Assembly (NCBI GenBank): GCA_029379225.1
Contig: JAQYWR010000012.1
Location: 1-64,000 of the forward strand
DNA from: Nostoc sp. S4
Lineage (GTDB): Bacteria; Cyanobacteriota; Cyanobacteriia; Cyanobacteriales; Nostocaceae
DNA length: 64,000 bases
Reading direction: 5' to 3'
The notes below the pieces were generated by a model. That model was not told where the DNA came from. It searched no databases and was given only the letters and a program-made list of their open reading frames with translations. Made by a program: the position numbers and the translations under genes. Below are positions 9,996-19,937 of the stretch, piece by piece. Positions within the stretch are counted from its first letter, which is position 1. Every line of letters begins with the position of its first letter.

Positions 9996-12356
9996 ATGTC
10001 TACATTTAGTCGCAGACAAATTTTAGTATTTTTTGCTGGCAGTGCTGGTGCTGCTGTGTTGGGAGACACCATTCTAGATGGTATTTCTAATATTGCAGGA
10101 GCAAATAATACGCCATTGAGCTTTACACCAGTACGTTTACCTCATCCGCTACCTGTTTATCAACAGCAAAAAAGTTTCTTGCCAACGGGAATCGGTCAGG
10201 GACAGGTACTTAATCCATCTGCAAATACGAAGTTAAATAGCTACAACGTAGTTGATGATCTGGTAGTACCACCAGAGTACGATCGCTATGTAATTATAAG
10301 TTGGGGCGATCGCGTATTTCCCAACAGCGATGATTATTTCGGCTATAACAACGACTATACAGGTTTTATTCCCCTTGGCAGAACCAACGATGTAGGCTAT
10401 CTGTGGGTCAATCACGAATACGTGAGTTTTCCTTTTTCCGATCTAGCACCAGAAGCCCCAGCTGATGTTAAAGGATTGCTTACCACCTTTGAATCAGTTA
10501 TTGGCTGGGCTTTACCTGCCACTAGAGGTCTTGAATTTGATGGGGAAGTTCTATATAACTTAGGCGGTTCAATAGTCCGTATCTCCAGCCGTAATTCTAA
10601 TAACCGTTATGCTGTGGTTAAAGGTGATGCGAGAAATCGCCGCCTTCACGGTCTGTCTGGGTTGGGAATTAATAGCCAAAGAACTGATGAATATAAAAAT
10701 GTCACCTCTTGGGGAAGTCGCAGTTACCAAAAAGGCGACCAAAATTATTTAATCGCAACTGGCCCAGCCGCCACCCAAGTATTTAACCTCTCCTTGGATG
10801 GACTAGGTAACAAAATTATTGGCACTGCCTTTAACTGTTCTGGTGGTACAACTCCTTGGGGAACTATTTTAAGTGGTGAAGAAAACTTTCAAGGAAGTGC
10901 GGCAGCTTTCGTTGGTGTTACAGAATCAGTCAACCCTAATGGAACTCAAACAGGTTATACCGATGGTACTACAGGCAAAACCTTCGGCTTAGTTGGGGAA
11001 AAATACGGTTGGATTGTAGAAATTGACCCCGTTAATCCAAATTTCCGCCCTCGCAAACATACTTCATTGGGTCGTTTTCGCCATGAAAACGTCGCCATCC
11101 GTGCCGAAGCTCGGAAGCCATTAATCGCCTACATGGGTGATGATAGGCGTGGGGGACACACCTGGAAATTCGTCAGTGCAGGTGTGATTTCTTCACCAAC
11201 CAGCAAAGCCAACAGCAGTTTGTGGGAAAGTGGTACTTTATATGTCGCCCGCTACAATCCAAATGGTACGGGTCAATGGATACCCTTAAATTTAAATAGT
11301 CCCACCAATCCTATTGCGCCATCAGTAATTTCTTCTGTGGAGTTTGCCGCTTTGGGTTCGGCTCAAAGAAATGGTCTTTTACCCCTACCAAAACGCAATG
11401 GAATTGCAGGTCAAACCACAGATGGGGGTTCCCTCGCAGTCGATCGCACCAATGAAGCAGTTATACTACCTGCTTATCAAAGTAAAAAGCTATCTGATTT
11501 CTACCCTTCCCAAGGTGCTATTCTCGCTGATGCTTTCTTAGCAGCCAACTTGGCTGGCGGCACCCCCACCGCACGTCCAGAAGATATAGAAGTTCATCCA
11601 ACCACCAAAGAAGTGTTTATTTCCTATACTGATGGTGCGCCAGGAGGCGACGGTTATCCAGATTCCCGGATTTTCCAGGTTGCCAAGTTAAGTACAGATC
11701 CAAACGCAACGCAGCAATCGGGAGGATTGTACAAGATTATTGAAGATAGTGCTGATAGTACAGGTCTAACATTCCATTGGCAGAGATTTGCCCAAGGAGG
11801 AGAAGCCGGGTCGATTTCTGGTGCTGGTTTTGCCAATGTGGATAACCTAGTATTCGACAATAAGGCAAATATTTGGGGTGTGACGGATATGTCTACCACC
11901 ACTCATAATGGTTTTAATGTCGGTGCAGCCGGCACTGTAACTATCATCGACCATACAGCCAGTGGTAATGTTTCCAACTTGACAGGAGTTTTCGGTAATA
12001 ACTGGCTATTTTACATTCCTACTACTGGTACTCATGCAGGAGAGCTAATACCTTTTGCTCAAGGCCCAGTACGCTGTGAGATGACTGGTCCAACTTTTGT
12101 GGAAGACACTCTGATTATTTCGGTACAGCATCCCGGTGAAGATAGCCCAGTCAACGATGGTACGACACTGAGTCGTGATATTGAAATACTGAATTTGAAT
12201 GGTATTACATTTAATCAGGCTCGTACTGTACCTCGTGGCAGTAGTTGGCCAACTAACATCCCAACCGCTGATGGTGGTAAGGGTCAACCTAAAGGTCTTC
12301 CCAAACCATCTGTGATTGCCATCAGACGTAAGAATCCTACTGGTAGTTTTACTTAA
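9996..12356 (+). CDS. PhoX/DUF839-family phosphatase with N-terminal Tat-like signal (ORF can extend to 9924)
   Basis: SRRQILVFFAGSAGAAV signal; WGTILSGEENFQ, GRFRHENVAI, YMGDDRRGGHTWKFVS motifs typical of DUF839/PhoX. Confidence 0.88.
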   Translation: MSTFSRRQILVFFAGSAGAAVLGDTILDGISNIAGANNTPLSFTPVRLPHPLPVYQQQKSFLPTGIGQGQVLNPSANTKLNSYNVVDDLVVPPEYDRYVIISWGDRVFPNSDDYFGYNNDYTGFIPLGRTNDVGYLWVNHEYVSFPFSDLAPEAPADVKGLLTTFESVIGWALPATRGLEFDGEVLYNLGGSIVRISSRNSNNRYAVVKGDARNRRLHGLSGLGINSQRTDEYKNVTSWGSRSYQKGDQNYLIATGPAATQVFNLSLDGLGNKIIGTAFNCSGGTTPWGTILSGEENFQGSAAAFVGVTESVNPNGTQTGYTDGTTGKTFGLVGEKYGWIVEIDPVNPNFRPRKHTSLGRFRHENVAIRAEARKPLIAYMGDDRRGGHTWKFVSAGVISSPTSKANSSLWESGTLYVARYNPNGTGQWIPLNLNSPTNPIAPSVISSVEFAALGSAQRNGLLPLPKRNGIAGQTTDGGSLAVDRTNEAVILPAYQSKKLSDFYPSQGAILADAFLAANLAGGTPTARPEDIEVHPTTKEVFISYTDGAPGGDGYPDSRIFQVAKLSTDPNATQQSGGLYKIIEDSADSTGLTFHWQRFAQGGEAGSISGAGFANVDNLVFDNKANIWGVTDMSTTTHNGFNVGAAGTVTIIDHTASGNVSNLTGVFGNNWLFYIPTTGTHAGELIPFAQGPVRCEMTGPTFVEDTLIISVQHPGEDSPVNDGTTLSRDIEILNLNGITFNQARTVPRGSSWPTNIPTADGGKGQPKGLPKPSVIAIRRKNPTGSFT

Positions 12357-12364
12357 AAATGTAT

Positions 12365-12395
12365 GTATAGAGGCGTTAAATTATAACGTCTCTAC
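12365..12395. repeat. Palindromic GTAGAGACGTTA-type element between convergent genes
   Basis: gtatagaggcgttaaattataacgtctctac, imperfect inverted repeat. Confidence 0.7.
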
Positions 12396-12414
12396 GTTAA
12401 TTTTCATGCTGACT

Positions 12415-12990
12415 CTAATTTGCTAGTCCAGATACTTTTTTCTTGCGCTTCATTCCCAAGGCCATAGCACCAGCGATCGCTGTCCCACCAATAGTCATCG
12501 GTTCTGGTACTGATGTACTCTTAGTGTAGGTTACTCTACCCACCTCTGTTGTAGACAATAAGTCAGCACTGAGAATGCTATAAAATTTTGTTCCTCCTGT
12601 ATTTGGATTACCTGGGTCGTTACCAATAAAAAATCGATCTTCAACCAAATAACTCAGTCCTGACAGATTGCCATTTGTAAAGGTGACTACAGGAGATGCT
12701 GGGTAATCAAAATCACTTGCCTGCGTATATTGAGTACCCAAGTAGTCAAACAAAATGGATAATCCATTGTTAACCTTTAAAGTTTCCTCACCTATCCCGG
12801 TTAAAGTTGAGTCATCATATTGAAAAGAGCCAAAATATTGACCGGGGTTATCGCCAGATGTCGCATTCACGGTGAAACCGTAATTAACCAAGGCAGCTTG
12901 TGTTGGTTTAGCTACAGCAGCAACCAAGATAGCAACTGCAAAAGCAGCAATGCTAATATCTTTAGCTAATTTCATTAGAAAATACTCCAA
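12415..12990 (-). CDS. PEP-CTERM sorting-domain protein
   Basis: N-terminal signal peptide; C-terminal VPEPMTIGGTAIAGAMALGMKRKKKVSG. Confidence 0.9.
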   Translation of the reverse strand: MEYFLMKLAKDISIAAFAVAILVAAVAKPTQAALVNYGFTVNATSGDNPGQYFGSFQYDDSTLTGIGEETLKVNNGLSILFDYLGTQYTQASDFDYPASPVVTFTNGNLSGLSYLVEDRFFIGNDPGNPNTGGTKFYSILSADLLSTTEVGRVTYTKSTSVPEPMTIGGTAIAGAMALGMKRKKKVSGLAN

Positions 12991-13243
12991 AGCTCAAAAA
13001 TGAATAATTTTGTAGTTTCACTTAAATAAGCTTTGAACCAATGTATATAGGTTAAGAAATAACCAACAAAAGATGATCTTCGTTAAAAACCAGATCAAAA
13101 AATATTTGATCGGTTTATGAGCAGACTGGGATCTGAATTCTAACTCCTAACTCCTGCTATAGGTTGTTGCATGAAGAAAGTATATATGGATTAGTTTCGA
13201 TATAATAATGACTCATTCTTTGTTTTCCTAACTGGAGAAATTA

Positions 13244-14446
13244 ATGGGTCGCGCCAAAAAGGTTGTTCTGGCATATTCTGGCGGAGTAGATACCTCAGTT
13301 TGCATCCCTTACCTAAAACATGAGTGGGGTGTGGAAGAGGTAATTACCCTAGCAGCAGATTTGGGTCAGGGAGATGAATTAGAGCCAATCAGAGAAAAAG
13401 CTCTCAAATCGGGTGCAAGTGAATCCTTAGTAGCTGATGTTAAAGACAGCTTTGTTAAAGATTACGCTTTTGGAGCAATTCAAGCCAACGCCCTTTATGA
13501 AAATCGTTATCCTCTAGGAACTGCCCTTGCCCGGCCGCTGATTGCTAAGGTATTAGTAGAAACAGCCGAAAAATATGGTGCTGATGCGATCGCTCACGGC
13601 TGTACTGGTAAAGGTAACGATCAAGTTCGTTTCGATGTTTCTGTTGCTGCTCTCAACCCCAACCTGAAGATCCTTGCACCAGCCAGAGAATGGGGAATGA
13701 GCCGCGAGCAAACCATCGCCTATGGTGAAAAGTTTGGTATTCCTTCACCAGTCAAAAAATCTTCTCCTTACAGCATTGACAAGAATTTGCTCGGTCGTAG
13801 TATTGAAGCTGGTTTACTCGAAGATCCCTCATTCGAGCCACCAGAAGAAATCTATGAGATGACTAAAGCCATCGCTCACACTCCCAATGAACCAGAGTAC
13901 ATCGAAATTGGTTTCTATCGTGGTATTCCCACCACACTTAATGGTTTAACTAAAAAGCCGACCGAGTTAATTGAACAACTTAATCAGCTTGTAGGAAATC
14001 ATGGTGTCGGACGGATTGATATGATCGAAAACCGTCTAGTGGGCATCAAATCACGGGAAATCTACGAATCACCTGCGATGTTAGTTTTAATTCAGGCACA
14101 TAGGGATTTGGAAAGTTTGACTCTTACAGCAGATGTTACTCATTACAAGCGTGGGATTGAAGAAACTTACAGCCAAATCGTTTATAACGGCCTGTGGTAC
14201 AGTCCACTCAAAGCTGCACTGGATGCTTTTATTCAAAAAACACAAGAGCAAGTATCTGGAACTGTGCGCGTGAAGTTGTTTAAGGGTAATGCCACCATAG
14301 TTGGACGCTCTAGCGATAATTCCCTCTATAGTCCTGATTTAGCAACCTACGGAGCCGAAGATCGATTCGATCATAAAGCTGCTGAAGGCTTTATCTATGT
14401 TTGGGGACTACCAACTCGTATTTGGTCGCAGTTAACTAAGGGTTAG
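13244..14446 (+). CDS. argG: Argininosuccinate synthase
   Basis: [24 protein letters not shown]...; full length. Confidence 0.98.
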   Translation: MGRAKKVVLAYSGGVDTSVCIPYLKHEWGVEEVITLAADLGQGDELEPIREKALKSGASESLVADVKDSFVKDYAFGAIQANALYENRYPLGTALARPLIAKVLVETAEKYGADAIAHGCTGKGNDQVRFDVSVAALNPNLKILAPAREWGMSREQTIAYGEKFGIPSPVKKSSPYSIDKNLLGRSIEAGLLEDPSFEPPEEIYEMTKAIAHTPNEPEYIEIGFYRGIPTTLNGLTKKPTELIEQLNQLVGNHGVGRIDMIENRLVGIKSREIYESPAMLVLIQAHRDLESLTLTADVTHYKRGIEETYSQIVYNGLWYSPLKAALDAFIQKTQEQVSGTVRVKLFKGNATIVGRSSDNSLYSPDLATYGAEDRFDHKAAEGFIYVWGLPTRIWSQLTKG

Positions 14447-14572
14447 GGAGACGCAAAGAGTGGGAGACGCTCCGATCTGAAGACGCGACAACACAGAGAG
14501 TGTTTGCGATCGATTCCCTGCATCCCCTTTGGCGATGTCTGTGTGTCAGAGCGTCTTTATGTCTGCTCCCTC

Positions 14573-14641
14573 ATATCATGTCCGTTTAAAGAACTATCAT
14601 TTAGGCGATTTTAATCACAAGTAATTAACGGGACATGATAT
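14573..14641. repeat. Inverted repeat ATATCATGTCC-GTT between convergent argG and dedA-like genes
   Basis: atatcatgtccgtt (14573-14586) and aacgggacatgatat (14627-14641). Confidence 0.65.
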
Positions 14642-15273
14642 CACTCTTCATTGCCCATTTGTTTAACTTGACGAGACTCTAACCACACTGGTACGAAAAT
14701 TAAAGCTGCCAGGATCAGTAGTGCTACGATCGCAAATTTACTCGCCCAAGCAACCAATTGTTCTAAGGAGATAATTTTGCCAGCAAAGAAAGCTAATGTC
14801 ACCATTAAACTAGCCCAAGCAACTGCTCCTAACAAGTTATATAAAAAGAATTTTCTGAACGGCATTTCGGCTATACCAGCTAGTGGTGCAGCCAAAATCC
14901 GCAGCAATGCCACAAAACGTCCGACAAATACTGCTTTTGCACTATTTTGACTAAATTGCTCTTTAATATTCAACATTCGCACTTCCGAAATCCGAAAGAT
15001 GCTACCAACTTTTACCAGGAAAGCCCAACCGCTAACTCTACCAATCCAATAACCACAAACCCCCCCAATTACAGCACCCATAATTGCGTTACCGAGAACC
15101 AGCCAGAAATTCAGTTCCTCGCTACCAGCTAAAAATCCACCCACTAAGGTTACGGTTTCGCCTGGAACAGGAATGCCTAAATTTTCTAGCAAAATTCCCA
15201 AAAAAATTGCCCAATAGCCGTAGTTGTGGGCGACTTCCTGGATATTTTCTAGTGAAATCAGTTCTAAAGACAT
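14641..15273 (-). CDS. DedA family membrane protein
   Basis: LENLGIPVPGETVTLVGGFLAG...FVGRFVALLRILAAPLAGIAEMPFRKF. Confidence 0.93.
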   Translation of the reverse strand: MSLELISLENIQEVAHNYGYWAIFLGILLENLGIPVPGETVTLVGGFLAGSEELNFWLVLGNAIMGAVIGGVCGYWIGRVSGWAFLVKVGSIFRISEVRMLNIKEQFSQNSAKAVFVGRFVALLRILAAPLAGIAEMPFRKFFLYNLLGAVAWASLMVTLAFFAGKIISLEQLVAWASKFAIVALLILAALIFVPVWLESRQVKQMGNEE

Positions 15274-15754
15274 CCCGCACCGCCGTCTTTACAAATTTTT
15301 ACTTTTACTATATCTTTGCTTGTTTTTGGCTAGGCTGTCAATGCAAACCGCTACATAGATTTATTAAGTCAATTTTAATTCGCCATTATATTTTTATCTA
15401 TGGTGATTATCAAATTTGGACTATTAATTCTCATATTTTTAGCATTCACTACCACAAAGCTATACGTTTTTTAAAAAAATAAAAAATATTTATAAAAAAT
15501 TTATAAATATCTAGTTAAATTATGAAAATTGTGTAAAAGACGCAGTTGATACCGAATTTGTTAGGCGCTTATGCCTATATTGGGAAAAGTTATTACAAAT
15601 TATACGACATGAATACTGAAAAAAGCTCTCTCAATTTCACGGCTGGAATTACCTAAATTTTCAGGTAAGACAGTGATTTTGCTGTTGAAAGAGAAAACGT
15701 ATTTATGTCTTTTTTTGGTTTTTTGTTAAGTGTTCCAACTACCCTGTTAAATTC

Positions 15755-16108
15755 ATGATTCTCACACAAGAACTTCAAGTGATTTTGTTCAAACCCCAAG
15801 CAAGCATCGATTTGGAAGTTGGTATGGCTTTGAGCGAACAGATGGCTGGAGTAGTGCCCGAACCCCATCAACTCTGGGTTATCGACTTAGCAGAAGTTAA
15901 TTTTATGGATAGTTCTGGTTTAGTTCCTCTAGTAAAAGGTTTAAAAGCTGCACGTCAGAGCGGTTGTCGTTTAGTTTTATGCAACGTGCAAACTCCTGTA
16001 AGATTAATTTTGGAACTTACCCAATTAGATACAGTATTTGAGATTTTTGACACTTACGAAGACATCTTTACCACTATTAAAGATAAGAGTCTGGTGCTAG
16101 CAGGCTAA
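15755..16108 (+). CDS. STAS-domain protein (anti-sigma factor antagonist family)
   Basis: LWVIDLAEVNFMDSSGLVPLVKGLKAAR. Confidence 0.92.
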   Translation: MILTQELQVILFKPQASIDLEVGMALSEQMAGVVPEPHQLWVIDLAEVNFMDSSGLVPLVKGLKAARQSGCRLVLCNVQTPVRLILELTQLDTVFEIFDTYEDIFTTIKDKSLVLAG

Positions 16109-16222
16109 TAAATAAATCTACCTTGAGAAGGATGGTGGAGTCAAGTGAATTTGCATTTATTTACACTATGTTGTGTATCCTCACCTCGTCTAAAGATAAC
16201 AGTCTGGTGCTAGCAGGCTAAT
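16078..16222. repeat. Duplicated 32-bp 3' end of the STAS gene (16078-16109 and 16191-16222)
   Basis: taaagataa[g/c]agtctggtgctagcaggctaat occurs twice with one mismatch. Confidence 0.9.
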
Positions 16223-16508
16223 CTCCTATTTTACCTAGAGAACAATATTGAGGAAAACTACGAGTTTTCCAGCTACTCATGTAGTATAGGAAATGACCAA
16301 AATTGGTTAAAACAGATGCAATTGTTTATTAGACTCCCCAGCCTCATGAAAGTACAGCTTTTCAAACATCCTTCGAGAGCAGTTTGAAAAGTCTATTGTC
16401 GTATACACATATTTTGGAATAACCCGATCAAAATCCTCTTTTTAACAAGACGAGTAAGGGTATCTACAGTTTTTAATCCATCAGCTACTACTTTGAAAAC
16501 ATCCTCAT

Positions 16509-17069
16509 TTAGGCATTCTGGGGAGTTGAAATTTGAGTTTGTTCAGATGCAGTCCGGGGAAAACTTGGCAAATCAATGCCGCTGTGACTAGCATTGCGGG
16601 TTTTAATTGCTAAGCGGTAACTAACACTTTGCAGTTCTGCTTGTAGTTGGCGGTTTTCCCGTTGTAACATTGCTACTTTTTCTCTGACTGGTGTCATCCG
16701 CTCCTCAAACTTCCGACGGTAAATTTGAGGCAACTCTTGGACTACCTGCTCCAACATCCGACTGCGATCGCTAAGTTCTTGAACTGACTGTCGCAATTGG
16801 TAAATTTCGGAGTCACGAGTTGATATTTGCTCTTGATAGAATCCTACCTGCTCTTCCACAGCTTGCAGCTGTTCTTGTAAAGCTTGTAACTGCGTGATAT
16901 CGCGCTCAACATCTGGTTGCTGGGGCATAAAATTTGTATTGCCTTTTACCAGCCGAAAGAGTTCTTGAGATAACTGTTGCACTAATTGATCGCGAAGTTG
17001 CAACTCTTGGCGTAGTTGCGATACTTCAGTCGAGAGAACTTGAATGTTGGGTGTATTAGATTGGCTCAC
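16509..17069 (-). CDS. Hypothetical coiled-coil protein
   Basis: Gln/Glu/Leu-rich heptad-type sequence upstream-oriented with rpsF. Confidence 0.75.
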   Translation of the reverse strand: MSQSNTPNIQVLSTEVSQLRQELQLRDQLVQQLSQELFRLVKGNTNFMPQQPDVERDITQLQALQEQLQAVEEQVGFYQEQISTRDSEIYQLRQSVQELSDRSRMLEQVVQELPQIYRRKFEERMTPVREKVAMLQRENRQLQAELQSVSYRLAIKTRNASHSGIDLPSFPRTASEQTQISTPQNA

Positions 17070-17258
17070 AGTAGCTTACATCTCCCATTTGGTATCTTGT
17101 CCAATCTAAGGTATAACTGCGGGAGTACTACCTTTGGCAAGTATTTGTTAATTTAGCATTGCAAGCCAAGTTACTGGTAAAGAAAAAACAAAATTTTATT
17201 CAAGGGCATTGGACATTGGAAAGTAGAAAACTATTCCCTATGCCCTATGCCCTATGCC

Positions 17259-17591
17259 CTATACAGTTGCATTCGCAGCCACTTTAGCAGGTTTAGTCTC
17301 TTCGAGTTCTTGCTTAATTGTCAGATAGCGAATCACTTCTTCACTTAAGCGCATAGCACGTTCAAAGGGAGCGATCGCAGTTGCAGGTGCAGTGTAGTTT
17401 AACTGGATATAAATCCCATCCCGGTGTCTTTTGATTTCATAAGCTAGACGACGCTTACCCCGATTTTGAATTTGGATCTCCTCAGCGCCTTGTTCGCGAA
17501 GCAAATTCTGATATTTAGTAACTGCTTGCTCTACTTGTTCGTCTCCCAAGTCAGGACGCAGGATGTACATTGTTTCGTAACTTGTAGTCAT
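17259..17591 (-). CDS. rpsF: 30S ribosomal protein S6
   Basis: [24 protein letters not shown]...[20 protein letters not shown]. Confidence 0.97.
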   Translation of the reverse strand: MTTSYETMYILRPDLGDEQVEQAVTKYQNLLREQGAEEIQIQNRGKRRLAYEIKRHRDGIYIQLNYTAPATAIAPFERAMRLSEEVIRYLTIKQELEETKPAKVAANATV

Positions 17592-17996
17592 TTTTTGGTC
17601 TCCTTATGGACAAAAATGGTCGCTAGTGTCAATTTATACTAATATTATAAAAATACTAGTATCGCTCAACATCTGAAGCAACAAGGAACTATAATCTTAC
17701 CAGTTTTCAATTTGAATCATTAGCCAATCCGCCGAACTTTGGATTTCATTTCTTGGATGTCCCTAATGAAATACTAGGTCGGCCGCCGACCCCCAGATTA
17801 ATGCAAGCAAGTAAGAATCCAGCTTTTGGTGTTCGCCAGCAAATCGATCTAGCTATCAGCTTAGCCTTTCCCCAAGGACATCTGTAGCGATCGCTTTTTT
17901 GCTCAAGGCTCAATCGGTTCGCCAAAAAGCTAACTGAGGATTGCTACTGGGCGTTTACAAGTTTTAATAAAAAACAAAAGGATATCGATCGAGGTT

Positions 17997-18770
17997 ATGG
18001 CGCAGCGCTATGTACGAATTCAAAATCAAGAAGGACAGATTTACTATGGGTTACTACAACTATCCCTCGACGTTCAAGTGCTAGATGCTCCGCCCTGGTT
18101 ACAAGGGCAACCCACTGATTTGACTTTGACACCAGGAAATTACCAAATTTTGGCTCCCTGCGCTCCGTCGAAAATTGTGGCGGTGGGCAAGAATTATGCA
18201 GATCATGCCGCAGAAATGGGAACTCCAGTGCCTTCTGAGCCGCTTATTTTTCTCAAGCCAACTACATCGATTATTCCCTCTGAAACGGAAATTAAATATC
18301 CTCCCCAGTCGCAACGAGTAGATTATGAAGGAGAATTAGCATTAGTGATTGGCGATCGCGTTTTTGACTGTACACCAGAAATCGCCCAAACTAAAATTTG
18401 GGGCTATACAATCGCTAATGATGTGACAGCCAGGGATTTACAAAAACAAGATGGTCAGTGGACACGAGCCAAAGGTTTTGATACTTTCTGTCCCTTAGGC
18501 CCTTGGATTGTCCGAGAATTAAATCCGGGAGCAAGATTGCAGACTTTTGTAAATGACGACTCCAATCCAGTCCAATCTGCCTCTATCGACCAAATGGTAT
18601 TTCCGCCAGATGTTTTAGTGTCTTATATTAGTCAGGTAATGACGCTATTACCGGGGGATGTGGTGCTTACAGGAACGCCAGAGGGTGTAAGTCGATTGCA
18701 ACTAGGCGATCGCGTCCGTGTAGAAATTGAAGGTATTGGTCGCTTGGAGAACACCGTAGCGACCCGTTAA
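17997..18770 (+). CDS. Fumarylacetoacetate hydrolase family protein
   Basis: KIVAVGKNYADHAAEMG...FLKPTTSI...VDYEGELALVIG...LTGTPEGV. Confidence 0.95.
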   Translation: MAQRYVRIQNQEGQIYYGLLQLSLDVQVLDAPPWLQGQPTDLTLTPGNYQILAPCAPSKIVAVGKNYADHAAEMGTPVPSEPLIFLKPTTSIIPSETEIKYPPQSQRVDYEGELALVIGDRVFDCTPEIAQTKIWGYTIANDVTARDLQKQDGQWTRAKGFDTFCPLGPWIVRELNPGARLQTFVNDDSNPVQSASIDQMVFPPDVLVSYISQVMTLLPGDVVLTGTPEGVSRLQLGDRVRVEIEGIGRLENTVATR

Positions 18771-18773
18771 GGA

Positions 18774-19253
18774 CTAGCGCACTTGCATGTACACTGCATC
18801 AGAAATCGCTGGAATTTCTGCATAACGCCCAATCAAAGACTGGATGACTGAATATCCAACTGCTAGCACTACACCTAAAAAGATAGTGTTAGCCACTGTT
18901 TCTATTGCAAAACCAGTACCAGGAACCTGTCCTAAAATTTGCACTAGTATGGAACATAAAAATATAACTATATCCAGAAGAATTGCCTGCATCGTGTTAA
19001 AACGAATGAAGTGACTGATTTTTTCGTTTCTTACCACCAATAAAAACAAGGCAAAGAACACGATTAGTTGTCCAAATTGTCCTAAACTACCATAAATTAT
19101 TAGTACTGGTTGCAGCGGTAAAAGCAGGACTCGTAATGCTGGAAAATCATTCAATAAAAACCTGCTAAAGATTAAACCATCTATTAGGGGCAGCAGGTAA
19201 GGCAAGCAAGCAAAAATTCGATCCCAAACTGTTGTAGACCCGCGCCAAGACAT
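18774..19253 (-). CDS. Tic20 family protein (ORF can extend to 19328)
   Basis: WDRIFACLPYLLPLIDGLIFSRFLL...FIRFNTMQAILLDI; ATG at 19253. Confidence 0.9.
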   Translation of the reverse strand: MSWRGSTTVWDRIFACLPYLLPLIDGLIFSRFLLNDFPALRVLLLPLQPVLIIYGSLGQFGQLIVFFALFLLVVRNEKISHFIRFNTMQAILLDIVIFLCSILVQILGQVPGTGFAIETVANTIFLGVVLAVGYSVIQSLIGRYAEIPAISDAVYMQVR

Positions 19254-19334
19254 TATGGATTCTCCTATGGTTATATTTGAACAGCTACTTGACCTTAGGA
19301 TAACGCAGTTGCTTGCTCTTGCTGGCAAATTAAA

Positions 19335-19517
19335 TTATTCTACATGGGCTATGCGAAAACCCATTACACACTCATACTGGTCTGGCTGCTGTTGAGTAAG
19401 TTTGCGAATGGCTTGACCACAACGCAGTTGACCGCCACGCCAACGGGGTTGACCACTGTCATCAGCGAGTAAACAAGACTGGCAAACTTGCTCAGGGGCA
19501 AGGATTTGCTCGTCCAT
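19335..19517 (-). CDS. Small Cys-containing hypothetical protein
   Basis: MDEQILAPEQVCQSCLLADDSGQPRWRGGQLRCGQ; ATG at 19517. Confidence 0.65.
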   Translation of the reverse strand: MDEQILAPEQVCQSCLLADDSGQPRWRGGQLRCGQAIRKLTQQQPDQYECVMGFRIAHVE

Positions 19518-19937
19518 TAAAATGACTAGCATCTAATCCCTCCTGGAAATTTTCATCGTCACCTACATTTCACTTCAAGAAGCACACTCGTTGTAGCAGT
19601 CTAAAGGACAGCGCACTCTCAGCTATGGTGATTTGCGAGCGCCAACTATACTTAAGAGCTACATCCTAAGTGTTAGTAGCAAAAATGCAGGTGTCACAAT
19701 TAAATCAAAATTGTCAAGTGAATCTTAATTTATTGTATGTTCTGTTCTGTTGCAGATTGGATTGTTTATTAGAAAAGGCTGATTCCAAGGTATTGACTTT
19801 AGAAAAATTTAAGTATATGAAACTAAGTTAACTTGATAGCCTTTTTAAGGATGCAATTACAAATTAGTGGAGTAAACTTGCAAACAAGCTAATACACAAT
19901 ATTACTGGGCGGCTTGTCGGTCTGGGTATCACTTACA

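Noticed and set aside
15084-15482. 132-aa ORF overlapping dedA
   Set aside because: Antisense to dedA then AT-rich spacer; no domain features
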